From NCBI GenBank assembly GCA_963712815.1, contig CAVQJL010000013.1, positions 26,926 through 90,925 of the forward strand: a stretch of DNA of 64,000 bases. The letters run 5' to 3'. The position numbers and the translations under genes are program-made. Position 1 is the first letter of the stretch; the number at the start of each line of letters is the position of its first letter. This document shows, in pieces, positions 9,908-18,144 of the stretch. The notes beneath the pieces were generated by a model. That model was not told the DNA's origin and made no database searches. It saw only the letters and a program-made list of their open reading frames with translations. Source of the DNA: RPQJ01 sp963712815. GTDB taxonomy: Bacteria; Pseudomonadota; Gammaproteobacteria; Steroidobacterales; Steroidobacteraceae.

Positions 9908-11478
9908 TCACTCGCGGTAGTGGGCACCGCGGCTGTCGGAGTTCTCCCAGGCCGCCAGCGTGACGATCAGCGCCACGCGCACCGCGTTGCGCAGCCCGAT
10001 CAGCTCGTCGGTCATGGCGGCGGCGCGGTAGAAGCGCTCGATCTCGACCTCGAGGTTGCGCAGGTCCTGGATGGCGCGCGCGAGCCGCGGCGTGGTGCGC
10101 ACCAGCCCCACGTAGTTCCACATGATGTGCTTGATCGAGCTCATGTCCTGCGCGACCAGCGCCGGGTCGGGCACCTCGCGGCCCGTGGGCTGCCAGGGCG
10201 GGATGTCGTCGTAGGGCAGGCCGTCGCGGGCGGCGAGCTCCCGCGGCGATGTGCCGGGCCGAGCGATGGCCCCAGACCAGGCCCTCGAGCAGCGAGGTGC
10301 TCGCCAGCCGGTTGGCGCCGTGCAGGCCGGTGCAGGACACCTCGCCCACCGCGTAGAGCCGCTCGATGGTGCTGCGGCCGTGCTCGTCCACCCACACGCC
10401 GCCGCAGGAATAGTGCGCGGCCGGCACCACCGGCAGCAGGTCGCGCGTGATGTCGAAGCCGTACTCGAGGCAGCCGCGCGCCATCCCGGGGAACTCGGCG
10501 CGGATGCGCTCGGCGGGGATGTAGGAGCGCAGGTCGAGGTACACGTTCGACACGCCGCGCTTGAGGATCTCGGAGTGGATGCTGCGCGCCACCACGTCGC
10601 GCGGCGCAAGGTCCTTCCACTCCGGGTCGTAGCGATCCATGAACGGCGTGCCGTGCTCGTCCACGAGCCGCGCGCCCGCGCCGCGGACCGCCTCGGTGAT
10701 CAGGAAGCACGGCGCGTTGCGGTGGTAGAAGGCCGTCGGGTGGAACTGCACGTACTCGGTGTTGATCACCCGGGCGCCGGCGCGATACGCCATCGCGAGT
10801 CCGTCGCCGCGCGAGCCCACGGGGTTGGTGGTGCGCAGGTAGATCTGGCCGAGCCCGCCGGTGGCCAGGATGGTGGCGCGGGCGAAGCAGCGGATGATCT
10901 CGCCCGAGGCCTGCTCGAGCACGTAGGCGCCCACGCAGGACAGCGGGTCGTAGATGGCGCGGCGGTCGCGGCCGTGGTGGGCCGGGGTGAGCAGGTCCAC
11001 CGCGGTGTGCGAGGTGAGGAAGCGCACGCGCGGGTGCGCGGGCGAGCGCGGCGATCAACGCATCCTCGATGGCCCGGCCCGTGGCGTCGGTGGCGTGCAG
11101 GATGCGCGGCAGCGAGTGCCCGCCCTCGCGGCCGAGCGCGAGTCGGCCGCCGGGCTCGCGGTCGAAGGGCACGTCCAGCCGGTCGAGCAGGATGGACTGC
11201 ACGAGGGCGGGCCCGCTCTCCGAGAGCAGTGCGACCGCCTGCCCGTGGCACAGGCCGTCACCGGCGTGGATGATGTCCCTGGCGAGCAGCTCGGGCGAAT
11301 CCCCTTCGCCCTTGAAGATGATCCCGCCCTGCGCCCAGTAGGTGTTCGACTCCTCGGCGCGGTCGGCGCGGGTGACGATCACGACCTCGAGCCCCGCCTC
11401 GGCGAGTTCGAGCGCAGCCGTGCCGCCGGCGATGCCGCAGCCGAGGACCAGGACGTCGGTGTGGATCGGTTCGCTCAA
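9908..11478 (-). CDS. nadB: L-aspartate oxidase NadB, two frameshifts
   Basis: Oxidises L-aspartate to iminoaspartate, the first step of quinolinate and NAD synthesis. The N-terminus has the FAD motif G-C-G-I-A-G-G and the A-Q-G-G-I segment. Later come H-P-T-A-F-Y, the G-G-V-W-V-D segment typical of the fumarate reductase/NadB fold, and G-E-V-S-C-T-G-L-H-G-A-N-R-L-A. The frame changes near 11035 and near 10224, each by one extra base, with conserved sequence on both sides. The start is a TTG whose last two bases form part of the nadA stop (TTGA overlap at 11475-11478), so it is translationally coupled to nadA. About 523 residues, normal for NadB. Confidence 0.88.
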
Positions 11479-12530
11479 TCGATCTTCGGTCCCACGGCCA
11501 GCATGCGCTCGACCGAGCGCAGCGCCCGCACCCGGATGTCCTCGGGCACGTCGATCTCCCAGCGCATGTACTTGAGCGAGTCGCGCGTCTGCTCGAGGGT
11601 GATCTCGTGCATGTGCGGGCAGCGGTGGCTGCACAGCCGCAGCATCTCCTTCTCCGGGTTGGCCGCCACGATGTTGTCGCCCATCGAGCACTCGGTGAGC
11701 AGCAGGTAGCGCTTCGCCGTCGATTTCTCCACGGCCTTGATCATCGCGGTGGTGCTGCCGGAGAAGTCGGCCTTGGCGACCACCTCGGGGCTGCACTCGG
11801 GATGGGCCAGGATCATGACGTCCGGGAACTGCTGGCGCACCGAGTCGATGTCCTCGGGCGTGAAGAGCTCGTGCACCTCGCAGCGGCCCTTCCAGGCGAT
11901 CATGGTGCGCTCGACGTCGGTGCCGACCGGGCCCGCACCGGGCTTCGGCAGCACCGACGGCACGATCACGTGGCAGCCGGTCTCCCGGGCGACGTTCTTC
12001 GCGAGGAACTCGTCCGGCAGGAAGATCACCGTGTCCGTCTTGAGCGACTCCACCACGGCCACCGCGTTGCTCGAGGTGCAGCAGATGTCGCACTCGGCCT
12101 TCACGTCGGCGTAGGTGTTGATGTAGGTGACGATCGGCACGCCCGGGTACGCGGCACGCAGCGCGCGCACGTCCGCCGCGGTGATGCTCTCGGCGAGCGA
12201 GCAGCCGCCCTTCGCGGTCGGCAGCAGCACGGTCTTCTTCGGGTTCAGGATCTTGGCGGTCTCGGCCATGAAGCGCACGCCGCAGAACACGATCACCGAC
12301 TTGTCCGTCTCGGCCGCGCGACGCGAGAGCTCGAGCGAGTCGCCGTGGAAGTCGGGCACGGTGTGGAACAGCGCCGGCTCCATGTAGTTGTGGCCGAGGA
12401 TGACGGCGTCTCGCTCGACCTTGAGGCGCATCACCTCGGCAGCCACCTCGGCCTTGAGGATGATCTCGGCCTCGGGCATCACGTCCCCGAGCTTGCGTTT
12501 GAGGTCCTGGTAGATGGCTTCGGCTTGCAT
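11475..12530 (-). CDS. nadA: Quinolinate synthase NadA
   Basis: 351 aa. Condenses iminoaspartate with dihydroxyacetone phosphate to quinolinate on a [4Fe-4S] cluster. The sequence has G-H-N-Y-M near residue 46, V-F-C-G-V-R-F-M-A-E (81-90), K-G-G-C-S-L-A (108-114), C-D-I-C-C-T-S-S-N-A (147-156), H-P-E-C-S (243-247), T-E-C-S-M-G-D-N (279-286) and S-H-R-C-P-H-M (301-307). Three of these cysteines should bind the cluster. The full length without a frameshift is normal for the family. It is first in a nadA-nadB operon and is divergent from the saccharopine-dehydrogenase-like gene 90 nt away. Confidence 0.93.
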   Translation of the reverse strand: MQAEAIYQDLKRKLGDVMPEAEIILKAEVAAEVMRLKVERDAVILGHNYMEPALFHTVPDFHGDSLELSRRAAETDKSVIVFCGVRFMAETAKILNPKKTVLLPTAKGGCSLAESITAADVRALRAAYPGVPIVTYINTYADVKAECDICCTSSNAVAVVESLKTDTVIFLPDEFLAKNVARETGCHVIVPSVLPKPGAGPVGTDVERTMIAWKGRCEVHELFTPEDIDSVRQQFPDVMILAHPECSPEVVAKADFSGSTTAMIKAVEKSTAKRYLLLTECSMGDNIVAANPEKEMLRLCSHRCPHMHEITLEQTRDSLKYMRWEIDVPEDIRVRALRSVERMLAVGPKID

Positions 12531-12620
12531 GCTCTCGGGTCCTGCGCTGGCATCCGGCTGGACGGGGTCAGGGGCGGGATTCTATGACATGCTGGCGCTT
12601 CCCGCTGACCGAGGCCAACC

Positions 12621-13868
12621 ATGCCAGCCACCCGCGACCGCCCCACCCACGACCTCATCGTTTTCGGCGCGACGAGCTTCGTCGGCCAGATCCTCACCCG
12701 CTACCTCGCTGAGGAGTTCGGCACGCACGACGGCCTCAAGTGGGCCATCGCCGGGCGCTCCGAGGCCAAGCTCGCGGCGCTGCGCAACGGGCTCGGCCTG
12801 AAGGCGGGCAAGCTGCCGCTGCTGGTCGCGGATGCCGCGGACGAGGACGCCCTGCGACGGCTGTGCACCGGCACTCGCGTCGTGGTCTCGACCGTGGGCC
12901 CGTATGCCCTTTACGGCGAGCCGCTCGTGAAGGTCTGTACCGAGACCGGCACGGACTACTGCGACCTCACCGGCGAGGTGCAGTGGATCCGCCGCATGAT
13001 CCGGGCCTACGAGAAGGCTGCGAAGAAGTCCGGCGCGCGGATCGTCCACTGCTGCGGCTTCGACTCCATCCCCTCCGACCTCGGCGTGCACTTCCTGCAG
13101 CGCGAGGCCAAGGCGCGCTTCGGCGAGCCCTGCACCGAGGTCCGCATGCGCGTCAAGGCCATGCGCGGCGGCTTCTCGGGCGGCACGGTCGCGAGCCTGC
13201 TGAACGTCGTCAAGGAGGCCAGCGCGGACCCGGCGCTGCGCCGCGAACTCGCCAACCCGTACTCGCTGTGCCCCGAGGGCTATGGGTCCGGGATCCGCCA
13301 GCCGAACGTCCGCGGACCGCAGTACGACGCGGACTTCGAGTCGTGGGTGGCGCCCTTCGTCATGAGCGCCATCAACACGCGCATCGTCCAGCGCAGCAAC
13401 GCGCTGTCGAAGCAGGCCTACGGAGAGGACTTCCGCTACGACGAGGCCATGCTCACCGGCCGCGGCGTCGCGGGGCAACTCGCCGCCGCGGGCGTGACGG
13501 CCGGCCTCGCCGCGACCATGGTCGCCGGAGCAGTGCCGCCGGCGCGGTGGGCGCTCGGACGCTTCGTGCTGCCGGCACCGGGCGAAGGCCCGAGCCCTGA
13601 GGCGCAGCGCACGGGTTTCTTCGACCTGCGCTTCCTCGGTCGCACCGACGGCGGCAGCGAGCTGCGCGTGAAGGTCACCGGCGATCGCGACCCGGGCTAC
13701 GGCTCCACGGCCAAGATGCTCGGCCAGGCCGGCGCGTGCCTGGCGATCGACTTCGCGGAATCGGGTCGCGGCGGCGGCTTCTGGACGCCGGCGACGATGT
13801 TCGGCGACCGGCTGATCAGGCGCCTCACCGAGCACTCGGGGCTCGCCTTCGAGGTGCTCGAAACCTAG
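12621..13868 (+). CDS. Saccharopine dehydrogenase-like / trans-acting enoyl reductase family protein
   Basis: 415 aa. The N-terminal Rossmann motif is V-F-G-A-T-S-F-V-G-Q (about residues 14-23) with A-G-R-S following strand 2. The sequence H-C-C-G-F-D-S-I-P-S-D-L-G is a strong marker of the saccharopine-dehydrogenase NADP-binding family that includes mycobacterial trans-acting enoyl reductases and the eukaryotic SCCPDH. True lysine metabolism is unlikely; reduction of a lipid-like substrate is more plausible but unproven. A hydrophobic patch near residues 285-310 could give membrane contact. Its stop overlaps the convergent nucleotidyltransferase stop by 4 nt. Confidence 0.75.
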   Translation: MPATRDRPTHDLIVFGATSFVGQILTRYLAEEFGTHDGLKWAIAGRSEAKLAALRNGLGLKAGKLPLLVADAADEDALRRLCTGTRVVVSTVGPYALYGEPLVKVCTETGTDYCDLTGEVQWIRRMIRAYEKAAKKSGARIVHCCGFDSIPSDLGVHFLQREAKARFGEPCTEVRMRVKAMRGGFSGGTVASLLNVVKEASADPALRRELANPYSLCPEGYGSGIRQPNVRGPQYDADFESWVAPFVMSAINTRIVQRSNALSKQAYGEDFRYDEAMLTGRGVAGQLAAAGVTAGLAATMVAGAVPPARWALGRFVLPAPGEGPSPEAQRTGFFDLRFLGRTDGGSELRVKVTGDRDPGYGSTAKMLGQAGACLAIDFAESGRGGGFWTPATMFGDRLIRRLTEHSGLAFEVLET

Positions 13869-14506
13869 CCCCCGGTCGGCCAGCGCATGGCGCAACCGTG
13901 ACGCTGCGCGATGCGCTCGAGGTCCTCGGGAAAGTCCACGTCCTCGACGTAGTGCAGGTTGTCGCTGTCGAGCCACGCGACCTCGTCGGGGTGCTCGTCC
14001 AGCCACTCGCGCGCACCGTACCCGGCATTGCCCCGCAGGATCTCCGCGCACGCACCGGCATCGAGCATCACGGGGTGACCGCGCCGCTGCTGCACCCGCG
14101 GCACCACGGCGCGCGCCGGAGCGCGGTGCGCGAAGGCGTCGATGACGACACTCACGTCGGCCGCCTCGAGCAGCGGCTGGTCTGCGAGTGCGACCAGGAC
14201 TGCCGTGACCGTCTCGGGCATCGCGGCGAGTCCCATGCGCAGCGACCGGACGTGCCCGGCCGCGTAGTCGTCGTTGATGATTACCAGCACGGGCAGGTCG
14301 TTCACCACCCACGCCACATCGTCCGAACGATGGCCGACCACGACTACGACTTCGTCGACCCCGGCGTCGAGCAGCGCCTGGGCCACGCGCCGCACCAGCG
14401 GCACGCCATCGCGCTCGATCAAGGGCTTCGCGCGCCCGTTCATGCGGCGGGCCTCGCCGGCGGCGAGCACGACGGCGCCAGGCACGGTCACGGGCGTTGC
14501 CGCCAT
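13865..14506 (-). CDS. MocA/MobA-like nucleotidyltransferase (molybdenum cofactor cytidylyltransferase type)
   Basis: 213 aa. The N-terminus reads V-V-L-A-A-G-E-A-R-R-M-N-G-R-A-K-P-L, the nucleotide-binding loop L-A-A-G-x-S-x-R-M-G-x-x-K of MobA-like transferases. A-L-A-D-Q-P and R-R-G-H-P-V-M complete the family pattern; R-G-H-P in particular fits MocA, which makes the MCD cofactor used by xanthine-oxidase-type enzymes. Its ATG shares one base with the stop of the IorB-like gene, so it is translated with it. I infer that it matures the cofactor for that enzyme. Confidence 0.8.
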   Translation of the reverse strand: MAATPVTVPGAVVLAAGEARRMNGRAKPLIERDGVPLVRRVAQALLDAGVDEVVVVVGHRSDDVAWVVNDLPVLVIINDDYAAGHVRSLRMGLAAMPETVTAVLVALADQPLLEAADVSVVIDAFAHRAPARAVVPRVQQRRGHPVMLDAGACAEILRGNAGYGAREWLDEHPDEVAWLDSDNLHYVEDVDFPEDLERIAQRHGCAMRWPTGG

Positions 14507-16629
14507 CAGGCGAACGTGTACCGCGACAGCGGCAGCTCCCGGATCGGCCGGCCCGTGAGGGCTACGAGTGCGTTCATCACCGCAGGCGCGATCGGCGGCA
14601 ACGGCGGCTCGCCGACCCCTCCCATCGCCTCGCCCGATTCGATGATGATGGTCTCGATGCGCTCCGGCGATTGCGTGATGCGCAGCAGCGGATAGGTGTC
14701 GAAGTTGCGGTCTTTCGCCTTGCCGCCCTCGATGCCCACGGCCTCGCCCACCGCGGCCGACAGGCCCTGCACGATGCCGCCCTCGACCTGCGAGCGCACG
14801 CCGTCGGGCAGCACGATCGAGCCGCAGTCGAGCGCGCAGACCACGCGGTGCACGACCAGTCGCCCGTCGCGCAGCGACACCTCCGCCACCTGCGCACACA
14901 GCGACCCGTAGCTCTCGACGTACGCCATGCCGCGCGCACGGCCCTTCGGCAGCGGCTGGTCCCAGCCCGCCGCTTTCGCGACGGTGTCGATCACCTTGAG
15001 CGCCCGCGTATCGTGCGCGAGCAGCTCGCGGCGCAACTGGTAGGGATCGCGCTTCACGGTGCGAGCCACCTCGTCGATGAAGCACTCCATGAAGAAGCCG
15101 TTCTGCGTCGCGCCCACGGAGCGCCACGGCGCCATCGGCACGGGCTGGTCCACGCGCACCCACTCGACGTGGAACGCGGCGGGCTTGTAGCGCGAATCGC
15201 GGATGGTCTGCACCGACGAGCCGTCGAGCTGGCCGGCCGGCAGACCCTGCGGGCTGAAGGAGTGCGACAGCGACGGCCCGGCCGTACGCACGCGCAAGCC
15301 GGTGACGCGGCCCTCGGCGTCGAGCGCGGCCTCGAGCCGCGCCGCCTGCGCCGGGCGGTACCAGCCCTGGCCGAATTCGTCCTCGCGGCGCCAGAAGAAC
15401 TTGACCGGCTTGCCGACCGCCTTGGCAGTGACGACCGCCGCCGCGATGCCGTCCGAGCCGAGGCGTCGACCGAAGCCGCCACCGAGCAGCGTCGTGTGCA
15501 GGCGGACCTTGTCCGGCGGCACGCCCGCCGCCGCGGCCGCCGCGTTGCGGTTGCGGTCCTGGGTCTGCACCGGCGCCCAGATGTGCACGACGCCGTCGGC
15601 GTCGATCTCCACCGTGCAGTTCCACGGCTCCATGGGGGCGTGCGCGAGGTACGGGGCCTCGTAGTCGGCGCTGACGACGCGGCTCGCCGCCTTCGCGACG
15701 GCGGCCCAGTCACCGTCCTTGCGCGCCTCGATCGCGCCCGCGTCCGCGCTGAGTCCCGCGCGCATCTGCCGCGAGATGGTCGCCGAGTCGAGCCCGTCGT
15801 GCGGCGTCGGCTTGAAGCGGATCTCGAGCGCCTCGGCGCCCTGCATCGCCGCCCAGCTGTGGGCCGCAATCACCGCCGCGCCACCGGGAATCGCCACGAC
15901 GTCGAGCACGCCTGCCACCGGCTTCACCGAGTCGCGCTCGAAGCCCTCGAGTTCGGCGCCGAACACCGGCGACAGCACGGCACACGCGTACACCATGCCG
16001 TGACGCTCGACGTCCGAGGAAAACACGGGTTCGCCGCGGACCTTGGCGCCGAGGTCCACGCGCGGCACCTTGCGGCCGGTGTAGCGCAGGTCGGCCTTCT
16101 CGCGCAGCGGCGGGTTCTCCGGCAGCGGCAACGCGGCGGCCGCGGCGGTCAGCGTGCCGATGCCCAGCCGGCGATTGGACGCCACGTGCACCACCTCGCC
16201 GCGCTTCAGCCGGCACTGGTCGGCCGCGACGCCCATCTGCGCGGCGCCCGCTGCGATCAACACCTCGCGCGCCTGCGCCGTCGCCTTGCGCAACGGCTCG
16301 TACCAGTAGCGCACGCCCCAGGAGCCGCCCGAGCCCATCTGACCGTTGCGGCGGAACGGGTCGGCCGGCTCGGCGGTCACGACGCTCACCCGCTCGATGT
16401 CCACGCCGAGCTCGTCGGCGATGATCACGGCATGCCCGGTGTGCGTGCCCTGCCCCATCTCGGTGGTCGGCGAGTGCAGCAGCACGCGTCCGTCCGGGGA
16501 GACCTCGAGGTACGCGGTGACGAACTGCGGCGCCGCCTCGGCGCCGACCGCCGCGTCGGCACGCAGCGGCAGCGACACCGCCACGGCCAGCGCCCCTGAG
16601 CCCAGCATGAAATCGCGTCGCGTGAGCAT
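14506..16629 (-). CDS. Molybdopterin-binding large subunit, isoquinoline 1-oxidoreductase beta (IorB) type
   Basis: 707 aa. An N-terminal Tat signal (M-L-T-R-R-D-F-M-L-G-S-G-A) sends it to the periplasm. The body is the xanthine-dehydrogenase-family molybdopterin domain of the IorB kind: E-M-G-Q-G-T-H-T-G, the Q-T-Q-D-R-N segment, G-G-G-F-G-R-R-L and G-G-V-G-E-P-P-L-P near the C-terminus, which should contain the active-site Glu. It oxidises an N-heterocycle or an aldehyde; the substrate cannot be told. It follows the [2Fe-2S] subunit by 2 nt and overlaps the MocA-like gene by 1 nt. No separate cytochrome c subunit is visible here. Confidence 0.86.
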   Translation of the reverse strand: MLTRRDFMLGSGALAVAVSLPLRADAAVGAEAAPQFVTAYLEVSPDGRVLLHSPTTEMGQGTHTGHAVIIADELGVDIERVSVVTAEPADPFRRNGQMGSGGSWGVRYWYEPLRKATAQAREVLIAAGAAQMGVAADQCRLKRGEVVHVASNRRLGIGTLTAAAAALPLPENPPLREKADLRYTGRKVPRVDLGAKVRGEPVFSSDVERHGMVYACAVLSPVFGAELEGFERDSVKPVAGVLDVVAIPGGAAVIAAHSWAAMQGAEALEIRFKPTPHDGLDSATISRQMRAGLSADAGAIEARKDGDWAAVAKAASRVVSADYEAPYLAHAPMEPWNCTVEIDADGVVHIWAPVQTQDRNRNAAAAAAGVPPDKVRLHTTLLGGGFGRRLGSDGIAAAVVTAKAVGKPVKFFWRREDEFGQGWYRPAQAARLEAALDAEGRVTGLRVRTAGPSLSHSFSPQGLPAGQLDGSSVQTIRDSRYKPAAFHVEWVRVDQPVPMAPWRSVGATQNGFFMECFIDEVARTVKRDPYQLRRELLAHDTRALKVIDTVAKAAGWDQPLPKGRARGMAYVESYGSLCAQVAEVSLRDGRLVVHRVVCALDCGSIVLPDGVRSQVEGGIVQGLSAAVGEAVGIEGGKAKDRNFDTYPLLRITQSPERIETIIIESGEAMGGVGEPPLPPIAPAVMNALVALTGRPIRELPLSRYTFA

Positions 16630-16631
16630 GG

Positions 16632-17099
16632 TCAGCCCTCCGCCTTCGGCGCCATGGCCTCGGCGGCGCGCTGCACCGCGGCCTCGATGCGCGGATACGT
16701 GCCGCAGCGACAGAGCACGCCGTTCATGCCTTCACGTATCTGCTCCGCCGTAGGCCGTGGGTTCGTCTCGAGCAGCGCCACGGCCTGCATGATCTGGCCG
16801 GTCTGGCAGTAGCCGCACTGCGGCACCTGCTCCTCGAGCCAGGCGAGCTGCACGGGGTGCCCGCCGCCGAGCCCCTCGATGCTGCGGATCTCGAGGCCCA
16901 CGACGGAGCTGAGCGGCACCACGCAGGAGCGCATGGCACGGCCGTTCACCTGCACCGTGCAGGCGCCGCAGGCGCCGATGCCGCAGCCGTACTTGGCGCC
17001 CTTGAGGCCGAGGAAATCACGCAGCGCCCACAGCAGCGGCATGTCCGGGTCCGCGTCGATCGAGCGCGACTGGCCGTTGACCTTGAGTGTGATCTGCAT
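16632..17099 (-). CDS. [2Fe-2S] small subunit, isoquinoline 1-oxidoreductase alpha (IorA) type
   Basis: 155 aa, the usual size. The first cluster is held by C-G-I-G-A-C-G-A-C plus a later Cys in M-R-S-C-V-V-P (plant ferredoxin type); the second by C-G-Y-C-Q-T-G and L-C-R-C-G-T-Y. It passes electrons from the molybdenum centre to a respiratory acceptor. It has no signal of its own and is presumably carried across the membrane together with the Tat-bearing large subunit. First gene of a three-gene operon; a 34-nt inverted repeat lies about 40 nt upstream of the ATG. Confidence 0.9.
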   Translation of the reverse strand: MQITLKVNGQSRSIDADPDMPLLWALRDFLGLKGAKYGCGIGACGACTVQVNGRAMRSCVVPLSSVVGLEIRSIEGLGGGHPVQLAWLEEQVPQCGYCQTGQIMQAVALLETNPRPTAEQIREGMNGVLCRCGTYPRIEAAVQRAAEAMAPKAEG

Positions 17100-17137
17100 C
17101 GCCTGCCCTCATCGGGGTATCTGGTTTGGAGTATGTA

Positions 17138-17171
17138 CAAGATGCGTTTTGCCAGCATGCCTTGCATCTTG
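17138..17171. promoter_or_regulatory. Inverted repeat between vapC and the iorA-like gene
   Basis: Two perfect 8-nt arms, CAAGATGC and GCATCTTG, are separated by 18 nt. The repeat is 39 nt upstream of the molybdenum hydroxylase operon and about 70 nt past the vapC stop. There is no T run, so an operator is at least as likely as a terminator. Confidence 0.4.
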
Positions 17172-17239
17172 CAAACACGAGGACTCATGCGGGCAGTGTG
17201 CGGGCTCCAGCGAGATGTCGCATGTTCGCGCCGATGCGA

Positions 17240-17653
17240 CTAGACAGCGACCACCCGCAGGCCGAACCGTGCGGCGGCGGAACCCTGCCGCGCGTCGGCC
17301 GAGACGAAGACGTCGGCGCCGCAGACCAGCGCCCCTCCGATGTGCACGGCGTCCATGCCCCGCAATGCCGTGACTTCGAGAGCGTCGACTGCCCGCTGTA
17401 CCACTTGCGGCGAGACATCGCACAGCAGCGCATCGGCAAGGTCTGCCCGCAAGTCAGCCTTGAGCTGCAGGTACTGCAGTTCGGTCAACCGCCCCTCTCG
17501 CACCAGGCGACGAAGGGCGGAGATCAGCTCGGGAACCGCAATGACCGAAAGCGCCAGCTCTGTCGCCTCGTCACACCAGCCGAGGACCTCGGCCGTGCCA
17601 GCCTCGTCGATGTAACGTTTGACCAATGCCGAGGAATCGAAGAACACACGCAT
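17240..17653 (-). CDS. VapC-like PIN-domain ribonuclease toxin
   Basis: 137 aa. The PIN fold starts M-R-V-F-F-D-S-S-A-L-V-K-R-Y with Asp6 and has the further acidic residues in V-P-E-L, M-D-A-V-H-I and S-A-D-A-R, the usual four-acid magnesium site. VapC toxins cut tRNA or rRNA when the antitoxin is lost. It lies 28 nt downstream of a Phd-like antitoxin in the usual antitoxin-first order. The reading frame is intact, so the pair may be active. Confidence 0.87.
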   Translation of the reverse strand: MRVFFDSSALVKRYIDEAGTAEVLGWCDEATELALSVIAVPELISALRRLVREGRLTELQYLQLKADLRADLADALLCDVSPQVVQRAVDALEVTALRGMDAVHIGGALVCGADVFVSADARQGSAAARFGLRVVAV

Positions 17654-17681
17654 CGGCGGGACTGCCTTCGTCCACCTGAGT

Positions 17682-17909
17682 TCAATCGCCGCGGTCGTCG
17701 GCGATCAGTCCACTGACCGGGGCGCCACCCACCACCAGCGGCCGCGCGGCTCGCCGTTTCCACGACGGCAGGTCGCGAGGGATCGGGTGGATTTCGGCAA
17801 TGGGCTTGCCGTTGCGGAGCACCCGAACGATCTCACCCGACTCGACCAGGTCGAAGAAGTGCTTGGCCTGGTTGCGCAGCTCCGTAAAGGTCGTCTCTCG
17901 CATGTTCAT
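17682..17909 (-). CDS. Phd/YefM-type antitoxin partner of VapC
   Basis: 75 aa. The start M-N-M-R-E-T-T-F-T-E-L-R-N is the DNA-binding Phd/YefM head, continuing with F-F-D-L-V-E-S-G-E-I-V-R-V-L-R-N-G-K-P-I-A-E-I. The remaining C-terminal part should be the flexible toxin-binding tail. The start at 17909 follows an AAAGG motif; Met3 at 17903 is possible. Two TGTACA sites lie just upstream and could be its own operator. Confidence 0.85.
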   Translation of the reverse strand: MNMRETTFTELRNQAKHFFDLVESGEIVRVLRNGKPIAEIHPIPRDLPSWKRRAARPLVVGGAPVSGLIADDRGD

Positions 17910-17924
17910 GTTCTCGGCCTTTTA

Positions 17925-17942
17925 TGTACATCCAACTGTACA
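17925..17942. promoter_or_regulatory. Paired TGTACA sites, possible antitoxin operator
   Basis: Two identical hexamers TGTACA, each self-complementary, sit 6 nt apart (12 nt centre to centre) about 16 nt upstream of the antitoxin start. Phd-type antitoxins repress their own promoters through short palindromes, so autoregulation is a reasonable inference. A further TGTACA occurs at 17134. Confidence 0.45.
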
Positions 17943-18144
17943 GAAAACCGCGTGCGCGCGCTGTGTCTGCGGGCCGGTAATGAAGAGACGGCCTGCAGGA
18001 TCCACGCTAGCGATTCACGGCGCCGAGGTCGCTGCTGTTATCAGCCGTGAACGACCCAAAACTCGCGCGACCATCCAGGTTCGCGGGGCGAGCGGGACGC
18101 GTCGTCGAGCACCTCGGCTCGAACGACGCTCAGACCCTGCTCGC

